A stretch of 64,000 bases of DNA, from contig JAFZLD010000018.1 of NCBI GenBank assembly GCA_017553505.1, forward strand, positions 62,001-126,000. The letters are read 5' to 3'. Position 1 is the first letter of the stretch. Each line of letters opens with the position of its first letter. Below the pieces are notes generated by a model. The model was not told the DNA's origin. It was given only the letters and a program-made list of their open reading frames with translations, and searched no databases. The DNA is from Lachnospiraceae bacterium. Its GTDB lineage: Bacteria > Bacillota > Clostridia > Lachnospirales > Lachnospiraceae. This document shows positions 1 through 8,654 of this stretch, in pieces. A program made the translations under genes and the position numbers.

Positions 1-1024
1 GCGGCCCGAACACATACGCAAGGGAGCCCGCTATGAAGCCTACCGCCGCCACACTGCCTAGGCAGATAAGAATTATCTTCTTAATACGGTCGAAGTAATG
101 CCTTCCGTAGTTCTGGCTGACAAAAGAAAGACACGTCACATGGAAAGTATTCATGGCCACATACACGAAGCCTTCTATATTGCAGGCGGCACTGTTGCCG
201 GCCATGGCGTCGGGACCGAAGGAATTGATGGAGGACTGAATCAAAACGTTTGAAATAGAGAAGATGGAGCCCTGAAATCCTGCGGGAAGACCGAGGCGTA
301 ACAACTGTCCGAGCTTGTCGCGATATATGCGAAGCTTCTTAAACTCGAAGCGATAAGACTCGTCGGATACCATAAGACATCGCATGGTAAGAATTGCGGA
401 AATAGCCTGCGATAGGATAGTGGCGTAAGCCACACCGTCTACGCCCATGCCGAAGACTACGATAAATATAACGTTACATATCGCATTAATGGCACCTGAT
501 ATGGTAAGATAATATAAAGGACGCTTGGTATCGCCGATGGCGCGTAAGATAGCGGCGCTGAAATTATAAATCATCAGTACCGGCATACCGAGGAAATATA
601 TACGCGTATAAAGGGTAGCCATGGGAAGCACGGATTCGTGAGTGCCCATAAGAACCAAAAGCTTAGGCGCTACGATTATTCCGAGAGCAGACATAATGAC
701 ACCGCAGATAAAAGAAAGCGCGATGGAAGTATGAACCGTCTCATGCACATCCTTGTCCTGTCCCGAACCGAAGAATCTGGCCACCAGGACATTGGCCGCG
801 GTGGAAAGACCGATGAATACGTTTGTGAGCAGGTTAATAAGAGACGAAGTGGAGCCTATCGCCGCAAGGGCTTCTTTGCCCACATATCGTCCCGCCACAA
901 TCATATCCACAGCATTGAATAAAAGCTGCAACAGTCCCGACAGAATCAGAGGAATGGTGAATATCCAGATCTTTGAGAAAAGCGGACCTTCACACATGTT
1001 CATACTATATTTTTTGTTTTTCAT
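1..1024 (-). CDS. MATE family efflux transporter (5' part, cut by window edge)
   Basis: Reading the minus strand from ATG at 1024-1022 gives an open frame of 341 codons that runs off the left edge, about three quarters of a normal MATE protein. The N-terminus contains a PLFSKIW segment followed by hydrophobic helices with the MATE-typical stretch FNAVDMIVAGRYVGKEALAA and later STAANVLVARFFGSGQ. These are features of Na+- or H+-coupled multidrug/toxin exporters in the cytoplasmic membrane. The gene is divergent from the glycosyltransferase at 1104 and shares an 80-nt intergenic region with it. The substrate cannot be told from sequence. The family call is firm; the C-terminus lies outside the window. 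Confidence 0.88.
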   Translation of the reverse strand, partial: MKNKKYSMNMCEGPLFSKIWIFTIPLILSGLLQLLFNAVDMIVAGRYVGKEALAAIGSTSSLINLLTNVFIGLSTAANVLVARFFGSGQDKDVHETVHTSIALSFICGVIMSALGIIVAPKLLVLMGTHESVLPMATLYTRIYFLGMPVLMIYNFSAAILRAIGDTKRPLYYLTISGAINAICNVIFIVVFGMGVDGVAYATILSQAISAILTMRCLMVSDESYRFEFKKLRIYRDKLGQLLRLGLPAGFQGSIFSISNVLIQSSINSFGPDAMAGNSAACNIEGFVYVAMNTFHVTCLSFVSQNYGRHYFDRIKKIILICLGSVAAVGFIAGSLAYVFGP

Positions 1025-1103
1025 ATATACACCATACGCAAAATGAGTTATAGCATCATTATCAATTTGCGTCAGTCAAAAAACAAGGGGGAAAACTGCT
1101 GAT

Positions 1104-2126
1104 ATGATTACAATTTCTGCTTGCATGATTGTCAAAAACGAAGAAAAAGTGCTCGCAAGATGCCTCGATTCTCTTAAGGGCATCTGGGATGAGCTTATTA
1201 TCGTGGACACGGGTTCCACCGACAAGACCAAAGAAATCGTCGCGCGTTACACCGACAAGATTTATGACTTTGAGTGGATAGACGATTTCAGCGCCGCAAG
1301 AAACTTTGCCATGGAGAAGGCAACCTGCGACTATATCTACACGCCCGATGCCGACGAGATTCTGGACGAGGATAACCGCGAGAAGTTTATTAAGTTAAAA
1401 GAACTTCTTTTGCCGGAAATAGAGATTGTGGAGATGCGCTACGTCAATCAGCTTGAGAACGGCACCGTTTACAACTTTGACAAAGAATACAGACCGAAGC
1501 TTTACAAGCGCCTTCGCAAGTTTACTTTCATCGAGCCCGTTCACGAGATAGTGCGCTTAGACCCCGTGGTGTTTGAAAGCGATATTGATATTATTCACAA
1601 GCCCGAGGCCGTTCATTCGGGACGCGATATCAAGATATTCGAAAAGATAATAAATGAAGGCGGCTCATTGAGCATCCGCCTCGCCAAGATGTATGCCAAG
1701 GAACTGATGATTTCGGGACAGGAAGCGGACTTCCAGAACGCGGCGCCATACTTCAAAGCCGTTGCGGACAGCACCGCCAATGAAGAGCTTTTGAAGCTTG
1801 CCTGCATCGTGGTATCCGAAGCCGCAGCCATCAGAAACGACCCCGAAGAACTGCTTAAATACGCCCTGAAGGACGTTGCCAGCGACGGCAGTAGTGAAAC
1901 TTGCACAATACTCGGGGCCTACTATGAGTCAAAAGGCGACCTGTTCGAAGCTGCCGTATGGTATTACAACGGTCGATACGAGACCGAACCCCAGGCCAAC
2001 ATCAAGTACAAGACGATACTTCCGCTCAAGGGTCTTGTCAGAGTTTACAAGGCTTTGGGCGACGAAGGGACCGCCGCAAGTTATGAGAAAGAACTCGAGG
2101 AACTTCTCGCTTCCGACACCGAATAA
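1104..2126 (+). CDS. Family 2 glycosyltransferase with TPR-like C-terminal tail
   Basis: A 340-aa protein. Residues 1-100 carry the GT-A fold signature of family 2 glycosyltransferases: ACMIVKNEE, then ELIIVDTGSTDKTKEI, then TPDADEILDE with the DxD-type acidic motif that binds the metal-nucleotide-sugar. The SunS-like layout (GT2 followed by a helical, TPR-like tail from about residue 180) is common in Firmicutes enzymes that modify surface peptides or polysaccharides. The start ATG follows AAGGGGGAAA at a usual distance. It stands alone, ended by a strong terminator at 2154-2184. Acceptor and sugar donor are unknown. It appears complete, with no membrane segment, so it probably acts at the cytoplasmic face. 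Confidence 0.82.
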   Translation: MITISACMIVKNEEKVLARCLDSLKGIWDELIIVDTGSTDKTKEIVARYTDKIYDFEWIDDFSAARNFAMEKATCDYIYTPDADEILDEDNREKFIKLKELLLPEIEIVEMRYVNQLENGTVYNFDKEYRPKLYKRLRKFTFIEPVHEIVRLDPVVFESDIDIIHKPEAVHSGRDIKIFEKIINEGGSLSIRLAKMYAKELMISGQEADFQNAAPYFKAVADSTANEELLKLACIVVSEAAAIRNDPEELLKYALKDVASDGSSETCTILGAYYESKGDLFEAAVWYYNGRYETEPQANIKYKTILPLKGLVRVYKALGDEGTAASYEKELEELLASDTE

Positions 2127-2153
2127 ATGTTTTATAACAGATTGACAATTGTT

Positions 2154-2184
2154 AAAGGGATTGTAGGATGATACAATCCCTTTT
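2154..2184 (+). terminator. Rho-independent terminator after the glycosyltransferase
   Basis: A perfect 12-bp stem (AAAGGGATTGTA pairing with TACAATCCCTTT), a 6-nt loop GGATGA and a short T run lie 28 nt after the stop codon. Confidence 0.85.
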
Positions 2185-2241
2185 GCTGTCTGCATGGAAA
2201 TTGGCTTCCGTACATCGGAAGAGATTTTCATGGAGGAATAA

Positions 2242-3903
2242 ATGATTAAAAATAAAATATCGGGTCGCTTACTCAAAGTATTCGCGGCCGCGGCTATAAT
2301 AATTCTTTTTGTGATATTTGCCAAAGAAAATGCCTACGCGGCATCCTTTAGCCATGTCCACACCGATTCCTGTTATTCAAGCGTTACACAGACATGTTCT
2401 CATCGCGTTGAAGGTGAAATAAAGTATCCTACTTTTCACTGCAACAGTTGCGGAAAAATGCAGATGTTTGTAGAAATTATACATTGGGAAGTATGCCCCG
2501 GTGCGGGGCGCATCAGAGCAGCTTACACGGAGTACTGCACCGTATGCAATTCTTACAGAAAGAGCGAGGACATCAGCCCCGGAAGTCATTCATATACCGC
2601 GACAAGTCTTACATGCGGAATGGACGAAAGCACACCCGTTGCCGAGGTAAGCATTGGCGCTGTAAGTACAGCACCTACCAACGGAAGCGTAACGCTCAGT
2701 ATTAATGTAAGCGGTGGCGATTCGGGATTTGCACTCGCGGAGGCTCCCTATGATTTCGGTCAGGGCTATACTTCGAATCCTTCTTTTGACGTAACCGAAA
2801 ACGGAACTTATACCGCAACGGTTATGGATTCGCGTGGTCGTACCGCGTCGGTGACATTCACGGTTGATTGCATCGACAAGGATCTTCCGGTGATTGAAAG
2901 TGTCACCAAAAGCACCGAAGCGTGGACCGAAGACGGCGTAGTTCTCACGGTTACCGCTCACGACGACAAGTCCGGGCTTCCCGCTGAGGCATATTCTTTT
3001 AACGGAGGAGCCTTCACTTCTTCGAATTCAGCCAAGATTACTGCCAACGGCAACATAAGTGTTAAAGTCCGCGACACAGCCGGCAACATTACAGAGACTG
3101 TGGTTCATGTAGGCAACATCGGCAGAGATCCCGCAGTAGTGGAAGCCGAGCGCAGAGAAGCAGCACGCCTCGCTGCGGAAAAAGAAGCCGCCGAGAAGGC
3201 CGAAGCCGACAGAATCGCCGCCGAAAAAGCGGCCAAAGAAAAGTCATCCAAGAACTCCAAAAAGTCGGACAAGGCCGCGCTTGATAAGAATGCTAAGGCC
3301 GGCGACAAGAACTCAAAGACGGCGACCGACAAGAAGGTTAAGATTGACGAAAAGGCTGTTAAAACAGCAGTTAAAAAATCGGTGAAGGCAATTGCTGCCG
3401 CTTCACAGATGCAGGATGCCGAGGGCAAGCTTATTACAGTCAAGGACATCACCAAGGCTTCACTTAAGGAACTTGAAGCGGGAGAAGTGATTGAGTCCGT
3501 GAATGATTTGAAGGATACAGGCGATTCTCAGAGCGATGTCGATTGGCAGAAGGGCGGCGCAAGTGTCGGCGGATTTTCGATTCTGAAAGCTTCCGTCGGC
3601 GGAGTTGCAGTGACTGTCGGAGGAATCCTTCTTTTGCTCGGAGCGTTTGTAATATCACACTTTAACTACGTATACATCTTACAGGGCGGCAAGAAGCGCA
3701 TTATCTGCAGATGCCGCGTAATTACCGAAGGCGACAAGCTCACCGCAGTGGTTCCCAAGGCTAAGCTTAAGGGACACGGCAAGTACCTTCTTTTTATCTC
3801 TCCTTGGAAGAAGGGCTTCAAAAAGAAAGCGTCCGTAAGCGTTAAGCTTGAAGGCGAGGACCACTTGATTCATACGGATGAGGGTGTTGCATTTAAATAC
3901 TAG
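2242..3903 (+). CDS. Secreted or membrane-anchored surface protein, function unknown
   Basis: A 553-aa protein with a signal peptide (residues about 10-33, long hydrophobic stretch ending NAYAAS). It is followed by a Cys/His-rich region (HVHTDSCY, TCSH, CNSCGK) that is often seen at the start of secreted Lachnospiraceae proteins. Residues about 135-295 look like two Ig-like beta modules (VTENGTYTATVMDSRGRTASVTFTVDCIDKD is split between them). A highly charged Ala/Lys/Glu stretch at about 300-370 is probably helical. A transmembrane segment near residue 460 (VGGILLLLGAFVISHF) is followed by a basic cytoplasmic tail of about 70 residues. The start is supported by GGAGG 8 nt upstream. No enzymatic motif was recognised. 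The topology suggests a cell-surface protein with a long external stalk. Confidence 0.6.
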   Translation: MIKNKISGRLLKVFAAAAIIILFVIFAKENAYAASFSHVHTDSCYSSVTQTCSHRVEGEIKYPTFHCNSCGKMQMFVEIIHWEVCPGAGRIRAAYTEYCTVCNSYRKSEDISPGSHSYTATSLTCGMDESTPVAEVSIGAVSTAPTNGSVTLSINVSGGDSGFALAEAPYDFGQGYTSNPSFDVTENGTYTATVMDSRGRTASVTFTVDCIDKDLPVIESVTKSTEAWTEDGVVLTVTAHDDKSGLPAEAYSFNGGAFTSSNSAKITANGNISVKVRDTAGNITETVVHVGNIGRDPAVVEAERREAARLAAEKEAAEKAEADRIAAEKAAKEKSSKNSKKSDKAALDKNAKAGDKNSKTATDKKVKIDEKAVKTAVKKSVKAIAAASQMQDAEGKLITVKDITKASLKELEAGEVIESVNDLKDTGDSQSDVDWQKGGASVGGFSILKASVGGVAVTVGGILLLLGAFVISHFNYVYILQGGKKRIICRCRVITEGDKLTAVVPKAKLKGHGKYLLFISPWKKGFKKKASVSVKLEGEDHLIHTDEGVAFKY

Positions 3904-3921
3904 TACAGGCGTACCGTGACC

Positions 3922-3950
3922 GGTCGGCGGATTACATCCGCCGGCCTTTT
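3922..3950 (+). terminator. Rho-independent terminator
   Basis: GGTCGGCGGAT pairs with ATCCGCCGGCC (one G-T pair), with loop TAC and TTTT after it, 18 nt past the stop of the surface-protein gene. Confidence 0.85.
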
Positions 3951-4049
3951 GCGTGTTGAGAGACATTAACTATTGAAATAATATGAAAAACCCTTTAAAC
4001 TGAATGAGTATTTTCTTAAAGTAAATAATGATGAAAGGATGAGTACAAT

Positions 4050-5105
4050 ATGTGGGAAGATTATGTGAGAAAGGTTGAGCCTTACGTTCCCGGTGAACAG
4101 CCTAAGGTTTCCAATCTTATTAAGCTTAACACCAATGAGAATCCGTATCCGCCGGCTCCCGGTGTTTTCGAGGTTTTGAAGCATGCCGATGCCACGGAAC
4201 TTAAGAAGTATCCCGACCCAACTTGTTCGGTGCTTGTGGATGCGCTTGCGGATTTCTACCATGTGGACCGCGAGAAGATTTTTGTGGGTGTGGGTTCGGA
4301 TGATGTGTTAAGTATGGCTTTTCTCACGTTTTATAACAGTGATGTGCCCATTCTTTTTCCGAATATTACGTATTCTTTCTATGACGTGTGGGCCAATCTT
4401 TACAGGATTCCTTACAAGCAGATTCCGCTTATGGAGGACTTCTCGGTTCGCAAGGAAGATTACTTTGTGCCTAACGGCGGCGTTGTACTGGCCAATCCCA
4501 ATGCGCCTACGGGTGCCAATCTTCCGTTTAAGGACGTGGAGGATATCTTAGAGCACAACCGCGACGTTGTGGTAATTGTGGACGAAGCTTATGCGGATTT
4601 CGGCGGTGAGTCGATGCTTCCGCTTATCGATAAGTACGATAACCTTCTTGTAGTGCAGACATTCTCCAAGTCGCGCTCGCTCGCGGGACTTCGCATCGGT
4701 TATGCGTTTGGCTGCAAGAAGCTTATCAAATATATGCTTGATGTTAAGTTTTCTTTTAACTCATATACCATGAACCGCCCTGCACTTGAGATGGGTGCGG
4801 CTTCTCTTCGCGACAGAGCGTACTTCGAAGAAAAGGTGGCAGCAGTTATTAAGACCAGAGAGTGGGCCAAGGGAGAGCTTAAGAGACTGGGATTTTCTTT
4901 TGCCGATTCGAAGACCAACTTTATATTCGCGCGTCATGAGTCGGTGCCGCGTGATTATATCTTCACGCGCTTAAGAGAGGAGAATATTCTGGTGCGCGCT
5001 TTCAAGGGCGACATTGTTAAGGATTATTTACGAATTTCCATAGGTACAGATGAAGAAATGCGTGTTGTAATAGAGACGCTTGAAAAGATTTTGAAAGAGA
5101 AGTAG
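4050..5105 (+). CDS. hisC: Histidinol-phosphate aminotransferase
   Basis: A 351-aa fold-type I PLP aminotransferase that converts imidazole-acetol phosphate plus glutamate to histidinol phosphate. Seen in the sequence: LNTNENPYPPAP near the N-terminus, the substrate-binding motif ANPNAPTG, VDEAYADF, and the PLP lysine K207 in FSKSRSLAGLRIGYAFG. The C-terminal half keeps the YLRISIGTDEE arginine that binds the carboxylate. The start ATG follows AAAGGATG. It leads a run of four closely spaced plus-strand genes ending with hslO. No other his genes are in the window, so a role in another aromatic or histidinol transamination cannot be excluded, but length and motifs fit HisC well. Confidence 0.85.
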   Translation: MWEDYVRKVEPYVPGEQPKVSNLIKLNTNENPYPPAPGVFEVLKHADATELKKYPDPTCSVLVDALADFYHVDREKIFVGVGSDDVLSMAFLTFYNSDVPILFPNITYSFYDVWANLYRIPYKQIPLMEDFSVRKEDYFVPNGGVVLANPNAPTGANLPFKDVEDILEHNRDVVVIVDEAYADFGGESMLPLIDKYDNLLVVQTFSKSRSLAGLRIGYAFGCKKLIKYMLDVKFSFNSYTMNRPALEMGAASLRDRAYFEEKVAAVIKTREWAKGELKRLGFSFADSKTNFIFARHESVPRDYIFTRLREENILVRAFKGDIVKDYLRISIGTDEEMRVVIETLEKILKEK

Positions 5106-5118
5106 GAGATTTAAATTA

Positions 5119-5613
5119 ATGTTTAAGAAGTATTTGGTAGTATTTTTATGGTCTATGGTTCCGCTTGTGGAATTAAGAGGAGCGATTCCTTTTGCATATG
5201 GGTTTAAGGCTGCCGATCCTGAATTCAATTTGCTTTGGGCGTACATCATTATTGCGATAGGCAATATGCTTCCGGTTCCCTTCATTTTCTTCTTTGCACG
5301 TAAGGTGCTTGAGTGGGGAGCCGACAAGCCCGTAATCGGTAAGTTTTTCACCTTCTGCCTTGAGAAGGGCCATAAAGGCGGAGAAAAGTTAAAGGAAAAA
5401 GCAGGCAGAAGCCTTTTTGTGGCGCTCCTTCTTTTTGTAGGAATTCCGCTTCCCGGAACCGGTGCGTGGACGGGTACGCTTGCCGCATCCATCCTCGATA
5501 TGGATTTTAAGTCAAGTATTCTTGCTGTAATACTTGGTGTTGCTTTGGCAGCAGTTATTGTCAGCGTAGTATGTTTACTTGGATTCGGAGCGTGGCTCGG
5601 AATCGCGGGGTAA
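5119..5613 (+). CDS. Small multidrug export family membrane protein (COG2426/PF06695-like)
   Basis: A 164-aa integral membrane protein with about four hydrophobic segments. The conserved opening VPLVELRGAIPFAYG and the segment GIPLPGTGAWTGTLAA are the hallmarks of the small multidrug-export family as I know it. The actual transport activity of this family is poorly established. The gene starts 13 nt after hisC and ends 9 nt before the methyltransferase, so it is co-transcribed with both. Family identity is fairly sure; substrate and function are unknown. Confidence 0.75.
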   Translation: MFKKYLVVFLWSMVPLVELRGAIPFAYGFKAADPEFNLLWAYIIIAIGNMLPVPFIFFFARKVLEWGADKPVIGKFFTFCLEKGHKGGEKLKEKAGRSLFVALLLFVGIPLPGTGAWTGTLAASILDMDFKSSILAVILGVALAAVIVSVVCLLGFGAWLGIAG

Positions 5614-5622
5614 TGCATTTTT

Positions 5623-6369
5623 ATGGAAGCTTATACGGATTTTGCGAGCGTTTATGACGAGTTCATGGAGGATACGCCTTACGACGAGTGGTGCGCGGAT
5701 ATCGTGGATAAGTTGCGTGGTTTTGGCATCACCGGTGGATTAGTGTGCGAACTCGGCGCGGGAACCGGCGAGATGACGAGGCGACTGCGTGATAAGGGCT
5801 TTGACATGATAGGTATCGATTCTTCGGAAGAGATGCTTATGAAGGCTCGTGAGAAGGAAGGCGATTCTTCCGATATCCTGTATCTGTGTCAGGATATGCG
5901 CGAGTTTGAATTGTACGGTACGGTTGCGGCAGTTGTGAGCGTGTGTGACTGTATTAACTATATCCTTGAAGAGTCCGAGCTTGTTACGGTGTTTAAGCTT
6001 GTTAACAATTATCTCGATCCTTCGGGAATCTTTATTTTTGATTTTAATACCAAACATAAATATCGAGATGTTATCGGTGAGAGTACCATTGCCGAAAATC
6101 GTGAGGATGAGAGTTTCATCTGGGAGAACTTCTACGATGAGGAGAGCGATATCAATGAGTACGATATCACTTTCTTTGTCCGCGAGGGTGAACTGTTCAG
6201 ACGATTCACGGAGACGCATCTTCAGCGCGGGTATGAGCTTTCTGAGATGAAGGCGGCTGTTGAAGCGTCCGGGCTTGTGTTCGTGAAGGCTTACGATGCG
6301 GACACAAAGGGCGAGGTGACCGATGACAGCGAGCGAGTTGTAGTTATTGCAAGAGAGTGTGGAAAATGA
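5623..6369 (+). CDS. Class I SAM-dependent methyltransferase
   Basis: A 248-aa protein with the Rossmann-like SAM-binding motif I (VCELGAGTGEMTRRL, residues about 39-53), motif II GIDSSEEML and the post-motif region CQDMREFEL. The N-terminal segment YTDFASVYDEFMEDTPYDEW is typical of a group of small-molecule methyltransferases common in Clostridia. No substrate-specific motif was recognised. Its stop codon overlaps the hslO start in an ATGA, so translation of the two is probably coupled. It is part of the hisC-hslO unit; the substrate is unknown. Confidence 0.8.
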   Translation: MEAYTDFASVYDEFMEDTPYDEWCADIVDKLRGFGITGGLVCELGAGTGEMTRRLRDKGFDMIGIDSSEEMLMKAREKEGDSSDILYLCQDMREFELYGTVAAVVSVCDCINYILEESELVTVFKLVNNYLDPSGIFIFDFNTKHKYRDVIGESTIAENREDESFIWENFYDEESDINEYDITFFVREGELFRRFTETHLQRGYELSEMKAAVEASGLVFVKAYDADTKGEVTDDSERVVVIARECGK

Positions 6370-7244
6370 GTGATGTAATAGTACGAGCAACGGCGGCCAA
6401 CGCCAATATCAGAATATTTGCGGCAGATACGCACGAGATGGTCGAGTTCGCAAGACAGGCGCACAATACCAGCCCTGTCATGACTGCGGCACTCGGACGT
6501 TTACTTACTGCCGGCGCCATGATGGGTGTCATGCAGAAGGGCGATGCGGATTTGCTTACGCTCCAGATTAAGGGCGGCGGTCCTGCGAAGGGTCTTACCG
6601 TTACGGCGGACTCTCACGGACGCGTTAAAGGTTACGCTGTGGTGCCCGATGTTATGCTTCCTCCCAATGCGGTAGGCAAGCTTGATGTAGGTGGCGCGCT
6701 GGCTCCCGGATTTTTAACTGTTATCAAGGACTTGGGACTTAAAGAGCCATATATCGGCGAGACGATGCTTGTTACCGGCGAGATCGGTGACGATTTGACT
6801 GAGTACTTCATGTCCAGTGAGCAGGTGCCTTCTTCTGTAGGCCTCGGTGTTCTCATGAACAAGGACAATACCGTAAAGCGTGCCGGCGGCTTCATCGTAC
6901 AGCTGATGCCTTTCGCCGATGAAGAGGTTATCTCGCGCCTTGAGGAGAACCTTAAGAAGATTACATCCGTGACAGCACTTCTTGATGGCGGCGCAACTCC
7001 CGAGGATATCGTGAAGCTTATATGTGATGGGTTCGATATCGAATTCAACGATACTATTCCTACATCGTTCTATTGTAACTGCTCCAAGGAACGCTTCGCC
7101 AAAGGCCTCATCTCGCTTAACGACCGGGACATGCAGGAAATGATCGACTCCGGGGAGACAATCGAAGTCAACTGCCGATTCTGCGGCAAGCACTACTACT
7201 TCGATACGGAAGAATTGAAAGAGATTAATAACTTACGTAAATAA
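6366..7244 (+). CDS. hslO: Redox-regulated chaperone Hsp33
   Basis: A 292-aa Hsp33, a cytoplasmic holdase switched on by oxidation. The C-terminal zinc site has the two expected cysteine pairs, C237-x-C239 (FYCNCS) and C270-xx-C273 (CRFCGK); oxidation releases zinc and unfolds the linker. The body carries the family segments TAANANIRIFA, LTLQIKGGGPAKGL and TGEIGDDLTEYF. I chose ATG 6366, which overlaps the preceding stop as ATGA and gives the usual MSDVIVRA start; an in-frame GTG at 6357 is the alternative. Downstream there is no simple terminator but a 73-nt foldable element (see 7253-7391). Confidence 0.93.
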   Translation: MSDVIVRATAANANIRIFAADTHEMVEFARQAHNTSPVMTAALGRLLTAGAMMGVMQKGDADLLTLQIKGGGPAKGLTVTADSHGRVKGYAVVPDVMLPPNAVGKLDVGGALAPGFLTVIKDLGLKEPYIGETMLVTGEIGDDLTEYFMSSEQVPSSVGLGVLMNKDNTVKRAGGFIVQLMPFADEEVISRLEENLKKITSVTALLDGGATPEDIVKLICDGFDIEFNDTIPTSFYCNCSKERFAKGLISLNDRDMQEMIDSGETIEVNCRFCGKHYYFDTEELKEINNLRK

Positions 7245-7252
7245 CTTTTGAG

Positions 7253-7391
7253 GGTGAAATCGCTTCGCCGGCTCCATGCCGGCCGCTTGCCCGGTCGTAA
7301 TCGACTTTTTGCAGCTGATTTCACCGTAACTATACGCTTATCATACCGGCGGCGCCGTTCTCGGCGCCCCGCTTAAGCCGAATTTCGGCTT
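7253..7391 (+). other. Structured intergenic region after hslO (several strong hairpins)
   Basis: GGTGAAATC (7253-7261) pairs with GATTTCACC (7317-7325), enclosing GCCGGC-TCCAT-GCCGGC and GTCG-TAAT-CGAC-TTTTT. Next come GGCGCCG-TTCT-CGGCGCC (about 7350-7367) and AAGCCG-AATTT-CGGCTT (about 7375-7391). The TTTTT at 7306-7310 could end hslO transcription. The number of stable hairpins immediately before array A suggests either a complex terminator or a small structured RNA. A weak promoter (TTGCAG-N16-TATACG, 7309-7336) also lies here and points toward the array. Confidence 0.4.
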
Positions 7392-7428
7392 GAATTTCCA
7401 ACATTTTATTCAGGCAGTAACTGATTGT

Positions 7429-7695
7429 TGACCCATGCGGGTATATTAGCGCGTAAGGGTCATGTTTGCCTTGCGGTAACGACTCGTCATCGGTCGTTTC
7501 ATGCATTAAAAATAGGCGAATACAGGCCCCATGCGCACAAATTGCCACACAGGGTCATGGTAAATCAGGCGAGGAATGGTATTACGTTGACCCTAAGCAC
7601 CAAAAGCGTCTCGCGGGGTCATGCCATAGAAGAAAAAACACTAAAAATGAGAATAAATGCATGACCCTGTGGGACGGGAATTCTTTATAGGGTCA
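7429..7695. repeat. Array A, upstream half: four inverted-repeat units with 21-22 nt spacers
   Basis: Each unit reads TGACCC-N22-GGGTCA, 34 nt from end to end. Unit 1: arms 7429-7434 and 7457-7462. Unit 2: degenerate left arm GGCCCC 7525-7530 and right arm 7552-7557 (spacer 21). Unit 3: arms 7588-7593 and 7616-7621. Unit 4: arms 7662-7667 and 7690-7695. In units 1, 3 and 4 both arms are perfect and start exactly 28 nt apart. Most right arms extend to GGGTCATG. The spacers differ from each other. Linkers between units are 62, 30 and 40 nt. The last unit ends 43 nt before the start codon of the nuclease-like gene. No arm hexamer occurs inside that gene. Confidence 0.8.
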
Positions 7696-7738
7696 TACAA
7701 GCCAATTTTACACATAAAAACGATAAGGAGAAAAAGAA

Positions 7739-8533
7739 ATGACACAGCTTTTAAAACTATTAAACCAACGCGCTACGCTTTTAAAGCAAGCAATCCGCTA
7801 CGCGGAGAGTGAGACAACATTCCCACAAGGGCGCTTAAGAATTTCAAATGACAGGGGATGCCCAAGATACTACCATGTTACGGGAGATACAACTCATGAA
7901 GGTGATTATATATCAAAGGGCAATTTGGAGTTGGCGAAAGGATTAGCGCAGAAAGACTATAACAAAGCCTTTCTGGACAGCGCGCGTAAAGAACTGAAAA
8001 GAATCGAAAAGATGATTAAAGATTTCTCAAAGGAATCCGCCGACACCGCCTACACCAAATTGAATAAACACCGACGAAACCTCATAGAGCCATACATATA
8101 CACGGATGATAAATTTGCAGAGGAATGGCTCAAAAAGGATTACAAGACGAACCCATTCAAGCCGGAAGAAAAAACGCGTGACACAAATCGTGGCGACAAA
8201 GTCAGGTCTAAATCTGAGGGATTTATAGCGAATATCTTATTTGAATTGGGTATTCCATACCATTACGAGCAGTCATTGAAGCTTAGAAGCGGCAAGACAT
8301 ATTACCCTGACTTTACGCTACTTAAGAAAAGTACGAGAGAAGTATTCTACCTCGAACATCTGGGACTTTTGGATGATGAGACCTATAGAAAAAGCAATAT
8401 TGCCAAGATTGACGAATACCGCGCAAATGGTATTTATCTTGGGAAAAACTTGCTGATTACATACGAAACAGAAGACAGCCCTCTTGATATAAGAGGAATA
8501 AAGCGAATGCTAAAAGAGATCTTCGAAGTATAA
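7739..8533 (+). CDS. Solitary PD-(D/E)XK nuclease-like protein, locus A
   Basis: A 264-aa protein with no name that I recognise. The C-terminal half has the order expected of a PD-(D/E)XK nuclease fold: E160 in VRSKSEGFIANIL, then YEQSL, then P190-D191 in YYPDF, then E206 in FYLEHLG. The usual lysine after the second acid is replaced by His. The end, LLITYETEDSPLDIRGI, is shared with the locus B protein (58218). The N-terminal half is helical and charged with a shared motif (PQGRLRI...YYHV) and may bind nucleic acid. The start is fixed by AAGGAG 8 nt upstream. The gene looks AT-richer than its neighbours and stands alone, flanked on both sides by array A, which suggests horizontal acquisition. 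Nuclease activity is inferred from the motif only. Confidence 0.7.
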   Translation: MTQLLKLLNQRATLLKQAIRYAESETTFPQGRLRISNDRGCPRYYHVTGDTTHEGDYISKGNLELAKGLAQKDYNKAFLDSARKELKRIEKMIKDFSKESADTAYTKLNKHRRNLIEPYIYTDDKFAEEWLKKDYKTNPFKPEEKTRDTNRGDKVRSKSEGFIANILFELGIPYHYEQSLKLRSGKTYYPDFTLLKKSTREVFYLEHLGLLDDETYRKSNIAKIDEYRANGIYLGKNLLITYETEDSPLDIRGIKRMLKEIFEV

Positions 8534-8535
8534 TT

Positions 8536-8654
8536 AGCTGATTTGGAGTTCTTGCGTAGTTTTGTACGGCAGGTGCCATGGGAATGTCATGCAGTCTGCC
8601 AATAATTGTACGATACATGCTTCACAACACGAAATATGCCCCTGAAATCAGCTT
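8536..8654 (+). other. 3' flank of nuclease A with inverted repeat
   Basis: AGCTGATTT (8536-8544), directly after the stop codon, pairs with AAATCAGCT (8646-8654). Inside lies GGCAG...CTGCC around a near-palindrome (TGCCATG...CATGCA). It may fold as an RNA or act as a weak terminator, although no T run follows. AGCTGATTTCA also occurs at 7313-7323, so the 11-bp sequence flanks the gene and its upstream array in inverted orientation. Confidence 0.4.
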
